14,184 nucleotides of DNA from Lentisphaeria bacterium UBA1829 (GCA_002338895.1 DDJH01000067.1:11157-25340), one strand, 5' to 3'. Positions 1 through 8,182 are shown, numbered from the stretch's first letter. The notes: a model not told the origin generated them from the sequence alone. A program made the numbers and translations.

Positions 1-1466
1 TCCGACAACCTCTCCGCCAGACGCTTGTAATCGGTAACGTCCCCGTCATTGGCGAAGCGGGACGAGCACCAGAGCCAGTCGTAATGCTCCGCCCTGGCCG
101 CGAACGCGAACAGCGGCAGATTTCCGAAATAGATATTCTCCCCGTGGATCAGATGCGCATGGAAATCCCCCTTGAACCATCCCATCTCCCTCAGTTCCGG
201 ATAATACGGTTCGACGCGTACCTCGGGCGTTCCCGCCGCGGAAAACGCATACTCCCCTTTCGTCCAGAACGAGGTGGATTTTTCATGCCACATGGGTCTG
301 GAGATCTCCGCCCCGCCGAACGGGGTCCCGGCCAGATCGAACCAGCGGACCGGTTTTCCGGAATCGGTGATCTTAAGTGTGGCAAACCTGCCGCAGTCCC
401 CCCGGACCAGATGCCGATCCGGGTCGACCTCCATCCGGATCTCGACCCCGGAAGCGGGAGCGCGCAGATTCGGGACAAACGCATCCGCCCTCCCCTCCGC
501 AACGGCTTTCAGCGCATAGATTCCCGGCGCGGGAACCGTCAGGGAGAACCTCCCCTGCGGATCCGTTTCCGTCAGCTCTCCGGTATCGGTCATCACCACG
601 CTTCCCGGAGGAGCCGAACCTGCGATCACGGCGGGGGAGAGCTCGAACGGGAAAAGAAAATCTGTTTCTTCGCCGATTCCTTCCAGCTCCATGCGATCCG
701 GATAGATCCGGACGATGGAGGCGGTCGGGACGGCCGAATTGCAGATGGCGCGCACGGTCTTGTGCAGCACGCCGTTCCGGAGGGCGATTCCGCCGGGATG
801 ATAATGCCCGGCGAACCAGGCGCGGACATGATCGAAGGAGTCGAGCAGCTTCAGCAGCTCCTGATGGTTCCACATTCGGGCGTTCTCTCCGCTTGCCTCG
901 AGCAGGAGAGGAACATGGCAGAGAATGACGACCAGTTCTCCGGCATCGCGGCTCTCTTCGAGTTTTCGCTTGAGATCGTTCATGGAGGCGGGGGAGAGCA
1001 TTCCATCCCACTCCCGCAGTTCGAGCCACGGGTGCTCGGCGCGGAACTCGGCGGCCATTCTTCTGCGTTCGGATCCGGGCGGGGAGAAGCGGCTGACGTC
1101 GAGTCCGTTCAGCACCAGGAAGCGCACCTTTCCGACGGCGAAGTCGTAAAAGAGACTGTTGAGTCCGAAAAGATCCATCAGCTCGCTTTCGGAATACTGC
1201 ACGAAATCGTGATTGCCGACGACATAGCGGACAGGACAAGCTGTCTCGCGGAAATTTTTCATCATCAGCGGAATCTCCTCCCGGGAGAACCCGTCTCCGA
1301 GATCGCCGAGACTGACGATGAAATCCAGATCTTCGATCCGGTTCAACTTGTGAATGGTCTCCCGATGCAGCGCATGTCCATACTGATAATTCCGCTCTCC
1401 GCAGGGTTCCCGGTCCGCGTACTGCGGATCGCCGATCAATGCGAAGGAAACAAGAGCTTTTTCCAT
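1..1466 (-). CDS. Metallophosphoesterase fused to a CehA/McbA-like PHP domain (3' end outside window)
   Basis: The reading frame stays open to the window edge (488 codons seen), so the C-terminus is missing. Residues 1 to about 270 form a calcineurin-like phosphoesterase with metal-ligand motifs D13-x-Q15, GDLGDG (D55), GNHD (N85, H86), CHVP (H184) and GHYH (H221, H223). The D-x-Q-Y-A-D start instead of D-x-H, plus GHYHPGG, resembles Mn-dependent ADP-ribose/CDP-alcohol diphosphatases. Residues about 280-345 look like a carboxypeptidase-regulatory-type beta sandwich. From about 420 the sequence GWFKGDFHAHLIHGE (D434, H436, H438) matches the start of a CehA/McbA-type PHP metallohydrolase domain. 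No signal peptide is seen, so it is probably cytoplasmic. It is last in view in the leftward operon. Its Shine-Dalgarno AAGGAG (1479-1474) overlaps the TAA stop of the gene upstream, 9 nt away, suggesting translational coupling. The domain calls are strong; the substrate is unknown. Confidence 0.85.
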   Translation of the reverse strand, partial: MEKALVSFALIGDPQYADREPCGERNYQYGHALHRETIHKLNRIEDLDFIVSLGDLGDGFSREEIPLMMKNFRETACPVRYVVGNHDFVQYSESELMDLFGLNSLFYDFAVGKVRFLVLNGLDVSRFSPPGSERRRMAAEFRAEHPWLELREWDGMLSPASMNDLKRKLEESRDAGELVVILCHVPLLLEASGENARMWNHQELLKLLDSFDHVRAWFAGHYHPGGIALRNGVLHKTVRAICNSAVPTASIVRIYPDRMELEGIGEETDFLFPFELSPAVIAGSAPPGSVVMTDTGELTETDPQGRFSLTVPAPGIYALKAVAEGRADAFVPNLRAPASGVEIRMEVDPDRHLVRGDCGRFATLKITDSGKPVRWFDLAGTPFGGAEISRPMWHEKSTSFWTKGEYAFSAAGTPEVRVEPYYPELREMGWFKGDFHAHLIHGENIYFGNLPLFAFAARAEHYDWLWCSSRFANDGDVTDYKRLAERLS

Positions 1467-1475
1467 TGTATCTCC

Positions 1476-4400
1476 TTAGAACTCAAGTTCCAGATTTCGA
1501 ATCAGCAGCCCGGAGGCAGGACTTCCGATCAGCTGCAGATAGAGATCCCGAGCATCATTCAGCGCTTCCCGTTCCGATTGTTTTCCTGCGAGAGGGATTC
1601 GGACTTTCTCCCAGTTCCGGGAAGGCTTTGCATTCCGGATGATTGCATATTTTCCTTTTCCGATTCGGAATTGAACTCCGCGGGATTCCTGTCCGGCATT
1701 TCCCCAGAGATCTTTTCCGAGTTTCCATTCAAATTTCAGGAACGGATCTGCGGCGTTCCGGAATCCGGGCAGCTCACCGAGTTTCTTTTTTCCGCTGATG
1801 CGGATTCCGCACCAGCCGTTCGTATTCTGGGAGACCCGCCCTTCGATCACGCCGTCTTTCAAAGCGGCGTCCAGGCCGTTCCATCCGTGGATACTGCGGA
1901 TTCCGCCGCCGAACGGGACGGTTGTTCCCTCCTCCTCCGCCCGTTCCACAGTGATTGCGATCACGATCGGGATGGTTTTTCCGGAGTGGGAGCGGATTGA
2001 AATGGAGAGGATTTCATCATCGGGATCGGGATTTTCCCAGCGCCAGCAGTGGAATCCCCGTCCGGAACTGTTTTTCCATGCGAGGCGGACCTCCGGAGCG
2101 ACCCGCTTGTCGGAGAAGAACCAGTCGGAAATATTCTTTTTCCCGATGACGGGCAGTTCCACGGTTTTTCCCGATTTGCAGTGCAGGAGATAGCTCATGA
2201 CCTTTTCGTCGGGCACGGTCCATGCGGAGGTATGGAAGAAGTAGATCGCGCGGACTTTTTCATGCACGTCGATTCCCTGGATCTCCTTTGCGCCGAAACC
2301 GGCTTTGGCCGAGGAGGAGTCCATGACGATGCAGGTTCGTTCATCATTCATATCCCAGCGGATGATGTCGCAGGGGACGTTCAGGAAATTCTGGATGCCG
2401 AACGGAACGCCGAGCAGACTGGTGGAAGCGCCCTGATCGCTCCATCCTCCGGTTCCGTCACCGGCGGCCCGGTCGATGAAGTGGCGGTTTGCGACCTTCC
2501 GCAGATCGAGAGTCTTCATTGCGGATGCGCGAACGGAATAGCCGTTGATGGAATCCTTTTTCCGTTCCGGTTTCGGGAGCCCGGCGAAGAGACGGCGCAT
2601 TTCGGCTTCCCGGCAGACCTTCATTCCGGGATATTGTTTCTCCACGACCTCCGGAGCCCCGGAGACGAGGGCCAGAGTGGAGAGAGCGGGCAGAGCGAGA
2701 ACCACGGAACCGTCCTTCCGCAGCTCGAGCGCTTTTCCGTCGAATGGAGAGACCACGCGCGTTCCGGCCTTCCAGTCGCGATGGGCCACGCGGAGGAGTT
2801 TCGGATAGCGGTCATGGTTCAGGAGCATGATTCCGGTCATGCCGTTCCGTCGTGCAGTGACCGCTTCGATATTGGAGGCCAGTTCCGCGCTCCCCTCCGT
2901 CCGGACTTCGCACTCGGGTCGGATTCCGAGCTCGGCGAAGATTCCGCCCAGCACGGAAGCCAGCGAGTAGTCCTGCAGATTGGCGCCGATGAAGTAGATG
3001 TACCCTTTTCCGAGTTTTTTCCGATACATGACATTGCCGATTTTCTCCCAGTTTTCGGCGCCGGAAACGGAGCAGTGATTGTATCCGCGGAGGGTTCCGG
3101 GGATCTCCGGGAGACGAGGGCCTTCCCAGCGGATGGCGGACGAATCGGGTTTGCCGGTTTTGAAATCAAAGATCTGAGTTTTATTCCGGTGACCGTATTC
3201 GCTGTCGGAGAGGGTGTCCAGCAGGGCGATAAAGGTTCCGCCGCGGCGCACCCAGTCGAGGAGAATCGGATTGGTGGAGTCGTAGGTGTTCTTGACACCG
3301 GGGGCGAGGATGACGCGATAGCGGTCCGCGCGTTTCTGTTCGAGCTGTTCTTCGAGGATGGCATCCCATGGGAAGTGGGAAAAGGTGAGAGCGCCCGCGA
3401 CGGAATTCATATAGGAAGAGGAGAGATTTCCGGTCACCCCGGAGAACCGTTCGGTCGGATAGGAGACCAGGACCGCGACAGGCCGTTCCACGTTCCGGTT
3501 CCGCGGGACGAAGATCTCTTCGACGCTTGCGATCTCCCGTTTTGCCTTCATGATGTCGAGGAAGCGCTCCGCGGGGAGCGCATAAGGATTCAGGATCTGC
3601 CAGGAGAGCCGTTCCGCGACCTGTCTTCCCTGCTGCGGGGTTCTCCACTGCCACGCACGTTTTCCCCACTCGAACACCGACACATTGGAAAGGCCGCGCA
3701 TCATACCCTGATACAGTCCGTAACTGCCTCTTCCGAGATAAAATTCATCGCCGTGAAGCGGTTTTCCATCTGCCAGCGCGCGATGGAACGCGGCCTGCAT
3801 CATCGTCATCTGCGCATTGAGAGAGGGAACCGTCCGGATCACATGGGAAGGCGCCTCCATCCCGTCTGCGACCGATGCGCAATCCCCGGTCGGCACCGAG
3901 ATCGCCCCCATGAAACGACTGATTTTCCAGAGATTCATTTTTGTATCGGGCAGAGTGCGGAAATAGTTGGACCCCCGCGACTGAAGGCACGGCAGGGTTC
4001 CGGGAGAAATCGACCGCACAAGCTCCGCTCCTTCGCGGCAGAGATCGACGAATCCGTCCTCCATGAATTTCGACCAGTCCACATACAGTCCCGGGCAGGC
4101 ATTTTCGCGCTGAAAATCCGCAGCCGCCTCGAACGTTGCGAAGGAACTGTTCCAGTTTGCATTCATCTTTCCGACCGTTCCGTATTTTTTTCCGAGGTAT
4201 CGAGCAAAAAGCTCCCGGTTGTAGCGCGACTCCGGATCGTTGTAGGACGGCTCGTTGAACAACTCCATGCGAAAGACCTCCGCTCCATTTTTCCGGGCGA
4301 ACTCCAGACTTCTTTTCCAATGCTTCCGATAGAGCTCCCGGCCGGCCGGATGAAACACGGAATACGGCACCCAGTGAGTGCCGTGCCGCCCCTCGAACGG

Positions 4401-4901
4401 GTTGATTGCCTCGGGCGGCAGTTTTTCCCGGTAGGGGGAAAGACGCGCCATCCCCGCCTCCCACGGAGCGAATCCTCCGACATCCAGATGAACGGGAAGT
4501 CCGGTTCTGTAATACAATTCAATCCCGGACCAGTCGAAATTCCGTTTCGAATCAATCTCCTTCAGCCAGGAGGGACAGCCGTTGACGCTGATCAGATCAA
4601 ATCCGAGCCGATACATGGCCTCCCGGTTCATCGGCACCTCGTACAGCCATTTCAAAGACTCCGGATACCCTCCGCGCGGCTGCAGGTCCTTGTAGGGCGA
4701 ACCGGAAACCATCTTCACTCCGATCAGATAACGGATTTTGCCATTCACCAGCAGATTTCCATCCGCATCCACCGACAGTTTCGCATGGAGAGGCATTTTC
4801 AACCTCTCCGGAATCTCCTTTGCTTCAGGGAACACGACCTCTCCGAATGCCGGAATCATCAGAAATGAGACCGTCAAAGACCACAAAAACTTTCGCTTCA
4901 T
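1476..4901 (-). CDS. Secreted GH42-like multidomain glycoside hydrolase
   Basis: An 1141-aa protein with a signal peptide (K/R-rich start, hydrophobic residues 5-19, likely cut after AFG at 20). Residues about 45-440 form a TIM-barrel glycosidase. LFNEP gives acid/base candidate E217, and LHGDEFYLG gives nucleophile candidate E386; their separation of 169 residues is close to that of GH42 beta-galactosidases. Residues about 470-665 (RPVAVLVSYPTE..., RGGTFIALLDTLS...) resemble the GH42 trimerisation domain of glutamine-amidotransferase-like fold. A small beta domain (about 675-750), a beta-sandwich region with GDGTGGWSDQG (about 795-990) and a C-terminal carbohydrate-binding-like sandwich (about 1015-1141) follow. 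The start is supported by AAGGAG 9 nt upstream. It lies 60 nt after the pseudopilin gene and 9 nt before the phosphoesterase gene. It probably cleaves a beta-linked sugar outside the cytoplasm; the exact substrate cannot be read from sequence. Confidence 0.85.
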   Translation of the reverse strand: MKRKFLWSLTVSFLMIPAFGEVVFPEAKEIPERLKMPLHAKLSVDADGNLLVNGKIRYLIGVKMVSGSPYKDLQPRGGYPESLKWLYEVPMNREAMYRLGFDLISVNGCPSWLKEIDSKRNFDWSGIELYYRTGLPVHLDVGGFAPWEAGMARLSPYREKLPPEAINPFEGRHGTHWVPYSVFHPAGRELYRKHWKRSLEFARKNGAEVFRMELFNEPSYNDPESRYNRELFARYLGKKYGTVGKMNANWNSSFATFEAAADFQRENACPGLYVDWSKFMEDGFVDLCREGAELVRSISPGTLPCLQSRGSNYFRTLPDTKMNLWKISRFMGAISVPTGDCASVADGMEAPSHVIRTVPSLNAQMTMMQAAFHRALADGKPLHGDEFYLGRGSYGLYQGMMRGLSNVSVFEWGKRAWQWRTPQQGRQVAERLSWQILNPYALPAERFLDIMKAKREIASVEEIFVPRNRNVERPVAVLVSYPTERFSGVTGNLSSSYMNSVAGALTFSHFPWDAILEEQLEQKRADRYRVILAPGVKNTYDSTNPILLDWVRRGGTFIALLDTLSDSEYGHRNKTQIFDFKTGKPDSSAIRWEGPRLPEIPGTLRGYNHCSVSGAENWEKIGNVMYRKKLGKGYIYFIGANLQDYSLASVLGGIFAELGIRPECEVRTEGSAELASNIEAVTARRNGMTGIMLLNHDRYPKLLRVAHRDWKAGTRVVSPFDGKALELRKDGSVVLALPALSTLALVSGAPEVVEKQYPGMKVCREAEMRRLFAGLPKPERKKDSINGYSVRASAMKTLDLRKVANRHFIDRAAGDGTGGWSDQGASTSLLGVPFGIQNFLNVPCDIIRWDMNDERTCIVMDSSSAKAGFGAKEIQGIDVHEKVRAIYFFHTSAWTVPDEKVMSYLLHCKSGKTVELPVIGKKNISDWFFSDKRVAPEVRLAWKNSSGRGFHCWRWENPDPDDEILSISIRSHSGKTIPIVIAITVERAEEEGTTVPFGGGIRSIHGWNGLDAALKDGVIEGRVSQNTNGWCGIRISGKKKLGELPGFRNAADPFLKFEWKLGKDLWGNAGQESRGVQFRIGKGKYAIIRNAKPSRNWEKVRIPLAGKQSEREALNDARDLYLQLIGSPASGLLIRNLELEF

Positions 4902-4961
4902 ACACCCACACTCCTTATACAGAATCTTCAGAAAATGTTTTCATTCCCGGCCGACAGCAGA

Positions 4962-5687
4962 CTACCGGCAATGGAACTGCCCCCAGAATTCGCTCATAGG
5001 ATCCTCCATATCCGGACGCCTGCCGAGCTGTTCCACATGGAAATCCAGGAAGAGGAAATTGCTTCGCTTCTCATGTCGGATCCAGTCCAGATAAGGATAT
5101 TCCAGATGATCCGCCCTGTGATTGTAAGTCACAAGTCCCTCTCCGATAAACATTCTTTTGGAAGGCTGACGGATTCTTTTGATATTGTACGACCATCCCC
5201 CCGACGGCCCGACTTTGCTTCCATTTCCGCCTCCATAGAATTTGCTGCGGAGATAATGTCCGTTTCCCTTGTTTTTCACCATCTGCGACGGACAGGCGAA
5301 CGGGGGACGCGGCGCGATAATATCACCGGTTCTTTCGGCGTCATTCTGCGTATAAAATGCGATTTTCTGCTTCTGGATCGGATAGCCTCCCATGGAGAAA
5401 TAGAGCAGGTCCTGCCAGGACGCATAAATATCCATACCGCTGGTCATTGCATCCAGGTTCAGCGGAGTGTTGTCATCCGACGAACTCAGATACATCGCCC
5501 AGACCTTCCCGATCTGCGACAGATTGCTGACACAGGAAATAGTCCGTGCCTTGCTTCTTGCCTTCCCCAGCGCGGGAAGCAGAAGCGCTGCAAGAATCGC
5601 GATGATCGCTATCACGACGAGCAGTTCTACAAGAGTGAACGATCTCTTTCCTTTTCTCCGTGCATCACCCCGGATTCTCCGTCTCAT
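4962..5687 (-). CDS. Prepilin-type N-terminal cleavage/methylation domain protein (pseudopilin-like)
   Basis: A 241-aa protein. A basic leader of 16 residues ([16 protein letters not shown]) precedes [16 protein letters not shown] and a hydrophobic helix ending about residue 40. F17 would be residue +1 after prepilin peptidase cleavage and E21 is the conserved +5 glutamate. The residue before the cut is Ser rather than the classical Gly. The C-terminal part contains [16 protein letters not shown] near residue 52 and [10 protein letters not shown] near the end, the layout of the PVC-group type II secretion-like proteins found in many copies per genome. It should be exported and anchored at the membrane or cell surface by its N-terminal helix. 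The start is set by AAGGAGG at 5702-5696, 8 nt before ATG. It is 51 nt after the six-hairpin-like gene and 60 nt before the glycosidase gene, so probably co-transcribed. Its job (pilus subunit, secretion pseudopilin or glycan-contact protein) is not known. Confidence 0.9.
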   Translation of the reverse strand: MRRRIRGDARRKGKRSFTLVELLVVIAIIAILAALLLPALGKARSKARTISCVSNLSQIGKVWAMYLSSSDDNTPLNLDAMTSGMDIYASWQDLLYFSMGGYPIQKQKIAFYTQNDAERTGDIIAPRPPFACPSQMVKNKGNGHYLRSKFYGGGNGSKVGPSGGWSYNIKRIRQPSKRMFIGEGLVTYNHRADHLEYPYLDWIRHEKRSNFLFLDFHVEQLGRRPDMEDPMSEFWGQFHCR

Positions 5688-5738
5688 AAAGACACCCTCC
5701 TTCTGGTTCGACAGATCTCTTTTTTATCCTGCTTCATC

Positions 5739-7025
5739 TCAGTGTCCGCTTTTCCGGTTCATCAGCAAATAGTATCCATGGAGGATATTGCAAACTCCAC
5801 CGGAAGTATGGTTTCTGTAATCGGGTTTTTCCGCGACCTGGAGGAATCGCTCTCCGAAATCTCTTCCGGGGAGATACTCCGGGCAGAGCAGAACGGCGAC
5901 AGCCAGATTTCCAACGGCCCGCATCCGCTCGAAAGCCTCCAGGAACCTTCGGTTCTCCCATGGTTTGAGATAGAGAAGTCCATGATAGAGCGACGGGGCA
6001 TCGCTGTGGATGGTTTCCGGCCGAAGAGTCATTTTCCATGCCAGGTTCCACGGATCGGTGACTTGCGACCACGAACCGCGGAACTTCCGCATCTTTTCCT
6101 CTTCTCTGTAAAACGCCTGTTCGGCAAGTGATGCGACCAGACGCATGGTTTCCCGGATGACGTTTTTTCTTCCCTGCTCCGGATCAGCCTCTGCGGCCAG
6201 TGCCAGCGAGATCTGCATCTGCACCAGCTCCAGGTTCCACCACTGGCGGGCGGGATCCAGACTGCGGGTCACCTCAAGAGCCCGATCCGCATGACGCTCG
6301 TACAGCTCCCTGTACTTTTCCTTTCGGGATACATCCCATGCGGCAAGATAAAACATCGGCAGTCGGAACTCTTCATGCGGAGCAACGTCAATCATCTGAG
6401 AAACCATTCCCGGCAGGCCATCCAGTCGCAGGAGATTATTTTCATTTTCCGGCCGGACAACCTGTTCGCAGTAATCCGCCACCTGCGTCAGCAGACGGCG
6501 GATTCTGTCACGCTCCCCCTCCTCCGTGAACTCGCAATGAAAAAACCTCCATAAGCCATACACAAACAGCGTAAACTGATCGCGGGAGGAGTTGATGTAA
6601 CAGGACTTTCCATCCCGGGGAGAAATTCCGCGAGCGACAAATCCCGGCCTGCCATGTACAGTTGCACACGCCTCCATTCCATCCAGGATTCGACGGGCAA
6701 ACGACAGAGTTTCCTGCTGCTGCTCCAGCTCCACTCGAGCACGCAGGATGCAGATCTCCAGCACCGATCCAGCGTTCAGCATGCAGTCTTCCATTCCCGT
6801 TCCCCATCCGGCGGGATTCGGCACATGACGCACGATCTCTTCCGGAAACGGCAGATGCTCAAACCGCTTCTCCGGCCGGAGCGAACTCAGAGAATCATAG
6901 ACCAGAGAAGTTTTTTCGCAGAACAGTCTTTTCGTCAGCAGGAACCAGGCATCCTCCGGAAGTTTTTTCCGGGAGGCCGGACAAGGAACCGATCTCCTGC
7001 TCCGCATAAAAGGACTCCGTCTCAT
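5739..7025 (-). CDS. Uncharacterised protein, possibly six-hairpin glycosidase-like
   Basis: A 428-aa soluble protein with no signal peptide and many amphipathic helical segments. GFVARGISP (residues 128-136) followed by YINSSRDQFTLFVYGLW (143-159) resembles the substrate-side motifs of alpha/alpha-toroid (six-hairpin) proteins such as unsaturated uronyl hydrolases, but I do not recognise a defined family and cannot name catalytic residues. Later repeated aromatic and acidic helices (LYERHADRALEVTRSLD, RQWWNLELVQMQISLAL) fit a helical toroid. The start ATG overlaps the lacI stop as ATGA (7025-7022). GAGGAGG sits about 4 nt before the ATG, inside lacI, so the two genes look translationally coupled. 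A later ATG (M7) is possible but has no comparable ribosome site. Being cytoplasmic and tied to the regulator, it may process imported oligosaccharides; this role is inference. Confidence 0.75.
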   Translation of the reverse strand: MRRSPFMRSRRSVPCPASRKKLPEDAWFLLTKRLFCEKTSLVYDSLSSLRPEKRFEHLPFPEEIVRHVPNPAGWGTGMEDCMLNAGSVLEICILRARVELEQQQETLSFARRILDGMEACATVHGRPGFVARGISPRDGKSCYINSSRDQFTLFVYGLWRFFHCEFTEEGERDRIRRLLTQVADYCEQVVRPENENNLLRLDGLPGMVSQMIDVAPHEEFRLPMFYLAAWDVSRKEKYRELYERHADRALEVTRSLDPARQWWNLELVQMQISLALAAEADPEQGRKNVIRETMRLVASLAEQAFYREEEKMRKFRGSWSQVTDPWNLAWKMTLRPETIHSDAPSLYHGLLYLKPWENRRFLEAFERMRAVGNLAVAVLLCPEYLPGRDFGERFLQVAEKPDYRNHTSGGVCNILHGYYLLMNRKSGH

Positions 7026-8023
7026 TTTCCCTCCTCTTTTGATTTTCTCCGACTGGAGGGAACTCCGAGATAGGGGACATAAATTGTTTCCTCGCCCCCT
7101 CCGACAGGTCTTTGAATGAGCTTCCCGAGCTCCCGAATCCGACCGAGCTCATTCTCGATCAGCACCCTGAGACAGACCGACGGGATCGGCTGCATGGCAT
7201 GGGCCTGCAGCAGTACGACCCGGTTTTCCAGGACAAAATTTCCCCCTTCCAGCCCAATCATCTCTTCCAGACGTTCGGAGTCCCCAAGGACCCATCCGTC
7301 ATAGATCCCGGAAGCGAGCATCCGCTTGAATTCGGCCAAATCTCCGAAGCAGTCGCTGACCGCATCAATTGCCGGTTCAAAATCGGGAAAAGTTTCCTGA
7401 ATTCCGCGAATAATCTTTGCGGAGCGTGAATAGATTTTTTCGAGATTATCCGGATGAGACTGAGCACCCATCGCTGCAAAAAGAGCGATTCTGCGTGCTC
7501 CGTTTTTCCGGAGAGTTTCCGCAGCTTCCCGTCCGGCGGAAAAGTGATCGCTCATCACCAGCGGACATGGACTGTCATTTGTTTCTCCGATTCCGACTAC
7601 CCGGATTCCGGCATCTCTCAATTTTTTCACATCCTCCCGGAGCCGATCACTGAATCCGTTCAGCACAACCAGCGCAGGACGCTCCTCCAGACAGCGCCGG
7701 AGCGATTCCGAACGATGCCCGAGCCGCAGACTCGAATGAAATCCGACACGATGAAGCTCCGTCAGCAACAGTTTCAGCTCCCGGGCACTGTCCAGCTGAT
7801 CCAGCAGATTCAAACTTGCGACCACCACAACCTCCGGATTCAGTCGGCCCTGAATCTTTTCGGAAAGATTTCTGGGCTCCCAGCCGACATCCTCCAGATA
7901 CTCCCGGATCTTCCTTCTCAATTCCGGCCCCACATAGGAATTGCCGTTGATCGCTCTGGAAACAGTCGCCATGCTTACGCCGCAATGTTCCGCTATTTCC
8001 CGGATCGTGATTTTCCGATTCAT
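7022..8023 (-). CDS. LacI-family transcriptional regulator
   Basis: A 333-aa protein with an N-terminal helix-turn-helix (ITIREIAEHCGVSMATVSRAING, split at residues 5-16 and 17-27), then a hinge and a periplasmic-binding-protein-like effector domain to the C-terminus. The recognition helix VSMATVSR is the same as I recall for CcpA-type regulators, so an AAAC/GTTT-type palindrome is a sensible operator. The hinge (WEPRNLSEKI) departs from the usual PNxxARxL pattern: S, E and I replace A, R and L. An in-frame ATG at 8050 would add nine residues, but the best promoter has its -10 (TATAAT, 8054-8049) overlapping that ATG. The ATG at 8023, with GGGAG 9 nt upstream, is therefore the start. It heads the leftward operon, overlaps the next gene by 4 nt, and probably represses the operon in the absence of a sugar ligand. 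Confidence 0.92.
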   Translation of the reverse strand: MNRKITIREIAEHCGVSMATVSRAINGNSYVGPELRRKIREYLEDVGWEPRNLSEKIQGRLNPEVVVVASLNLLDQLDSARELKLLLTELHRVGFHSSLRLGHRSESLRRCLEERPALVVLNGFSDRLREDVKKLRDAGIRVVGIGETNDSPCPLVMSDHFSAGREAAETLRKNGARRIALFAAMGAQSHPDNLEKIYSRSAKIIRGIQETFPDFEPAIDAVSDCFGDLAEFKRMLASGIYDGWVLGDSERLEEMIGLEGGNFVLENRVVLLQAHAMQPIPSVCLRVLIENELGRIRELGKLIQRPVGGGEETIYVPYLGVPSSRRKSKEEGK

Positions 8024-8032
8024 TCTCCGTCT

Positions 8033-8037
8033 CTCCC
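8033..8037 (-). promoter_or_regulatory. Ribosome binding site deciding the lacI start at 8023
   Basis: GGGAG on the minus strand lies 9 nt upstream of the ATG at 8023. It falls inside the short leader left between the predicted transcription start (about 8041-8043) and that ATG. The upstream ATG at 8050 has no such site. Confidence 0.55.
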
Positions 8038-8048
8038 ATTTCTGATTC

Positions 8049-8077
8049 ATTATACTTCAAGAGAGAAGAAAAGTCAA
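8049..8077 (-). promoter_or_regulatory. lacI operon promoter (TTGACT-N17-TATAAT)
   Basis: On the minus strand TTGACT (8077-8072), a 17-nt spacer and a perfect TATAAT (8054-8049) form a near-consensus sigma70-type promoter. Transcription should start near 8041-8043, giving a leader of about 20 nt before the lacI ATG at 8023. The spacer holds an imperfect hairpin-like repeat (CTTC...GAAG, 8068-8055) that could serve as a regulator site. Confidence 0.75.
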
Positions 8078-8107
8078 CCCCTTATATGAAACTTTTTTCA
8101 CGATTTA

Positions 8108-8123
8108 ATTGTTTTTAAACAAT
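8108..8123. promoter_or_regulatory. Perfect palindrome in the lacI/MATE divergent region
   Basis: ATTGTTT-TT-AAACAAT is a perfect inverted repeat with 7-bp arms and a 2-nt centre, about 30 bp upstream of the lacI -35. The position and symmetry fit a dimeric regulator site such as autoregulation by the adjacent LacI protein. It is AT-rich, so chance is possible. Confidence 0.4.
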
Positions 8124-8171
8124 ATGAGAAAAATTTTTCACACAAACTCGAAGCAAATCTTTACACCTATT

Positions 8172-8182
8172 TAAACTGTTTA
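8172..8182. promoter_or_regulatory. Possible LacI-type half-site palindrome upstream of the MATE promoter
   Basis: TAAAC-T-GTTTA has 5-bp arms around one base and lies 6 bp upstream of the MATE -35 box. Its half-site TAAAC is the same as in the palindrome at the gmd promoter (11124-11137), though the central spacing differs. Confidence 0.3.

Noticed and set aside
84..2000. 638-codon open frame on the plus strand
   Set aside because: Antisense to the phosphoesterase and the end of the glycosidase gene, both with clear domains. The translation is low-complexity and unlike any family; it comes from GC-rich codon bias.
2049..4868. 939-codon open frame on the plus strand
   Set aside because: Fully antisense to the GH42-like gene, whose signal peptide, catalytic motifs and ribosome site are clear. 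The plus-strand product has no recognisable domain.
4931..4942. GAAAA-TG-TTTTC palindrome upstream of the glycosidase gene as an operator
   Set aside because: It lies inside the operon with no promoter beside it; short A/T arms are likely by chance.
4935..6131. 398-codon open frame on the plus strand
   Set aside because: Covers the prepilin-type gene and the end of the toroid-like gene on the opposite strand; no family features.
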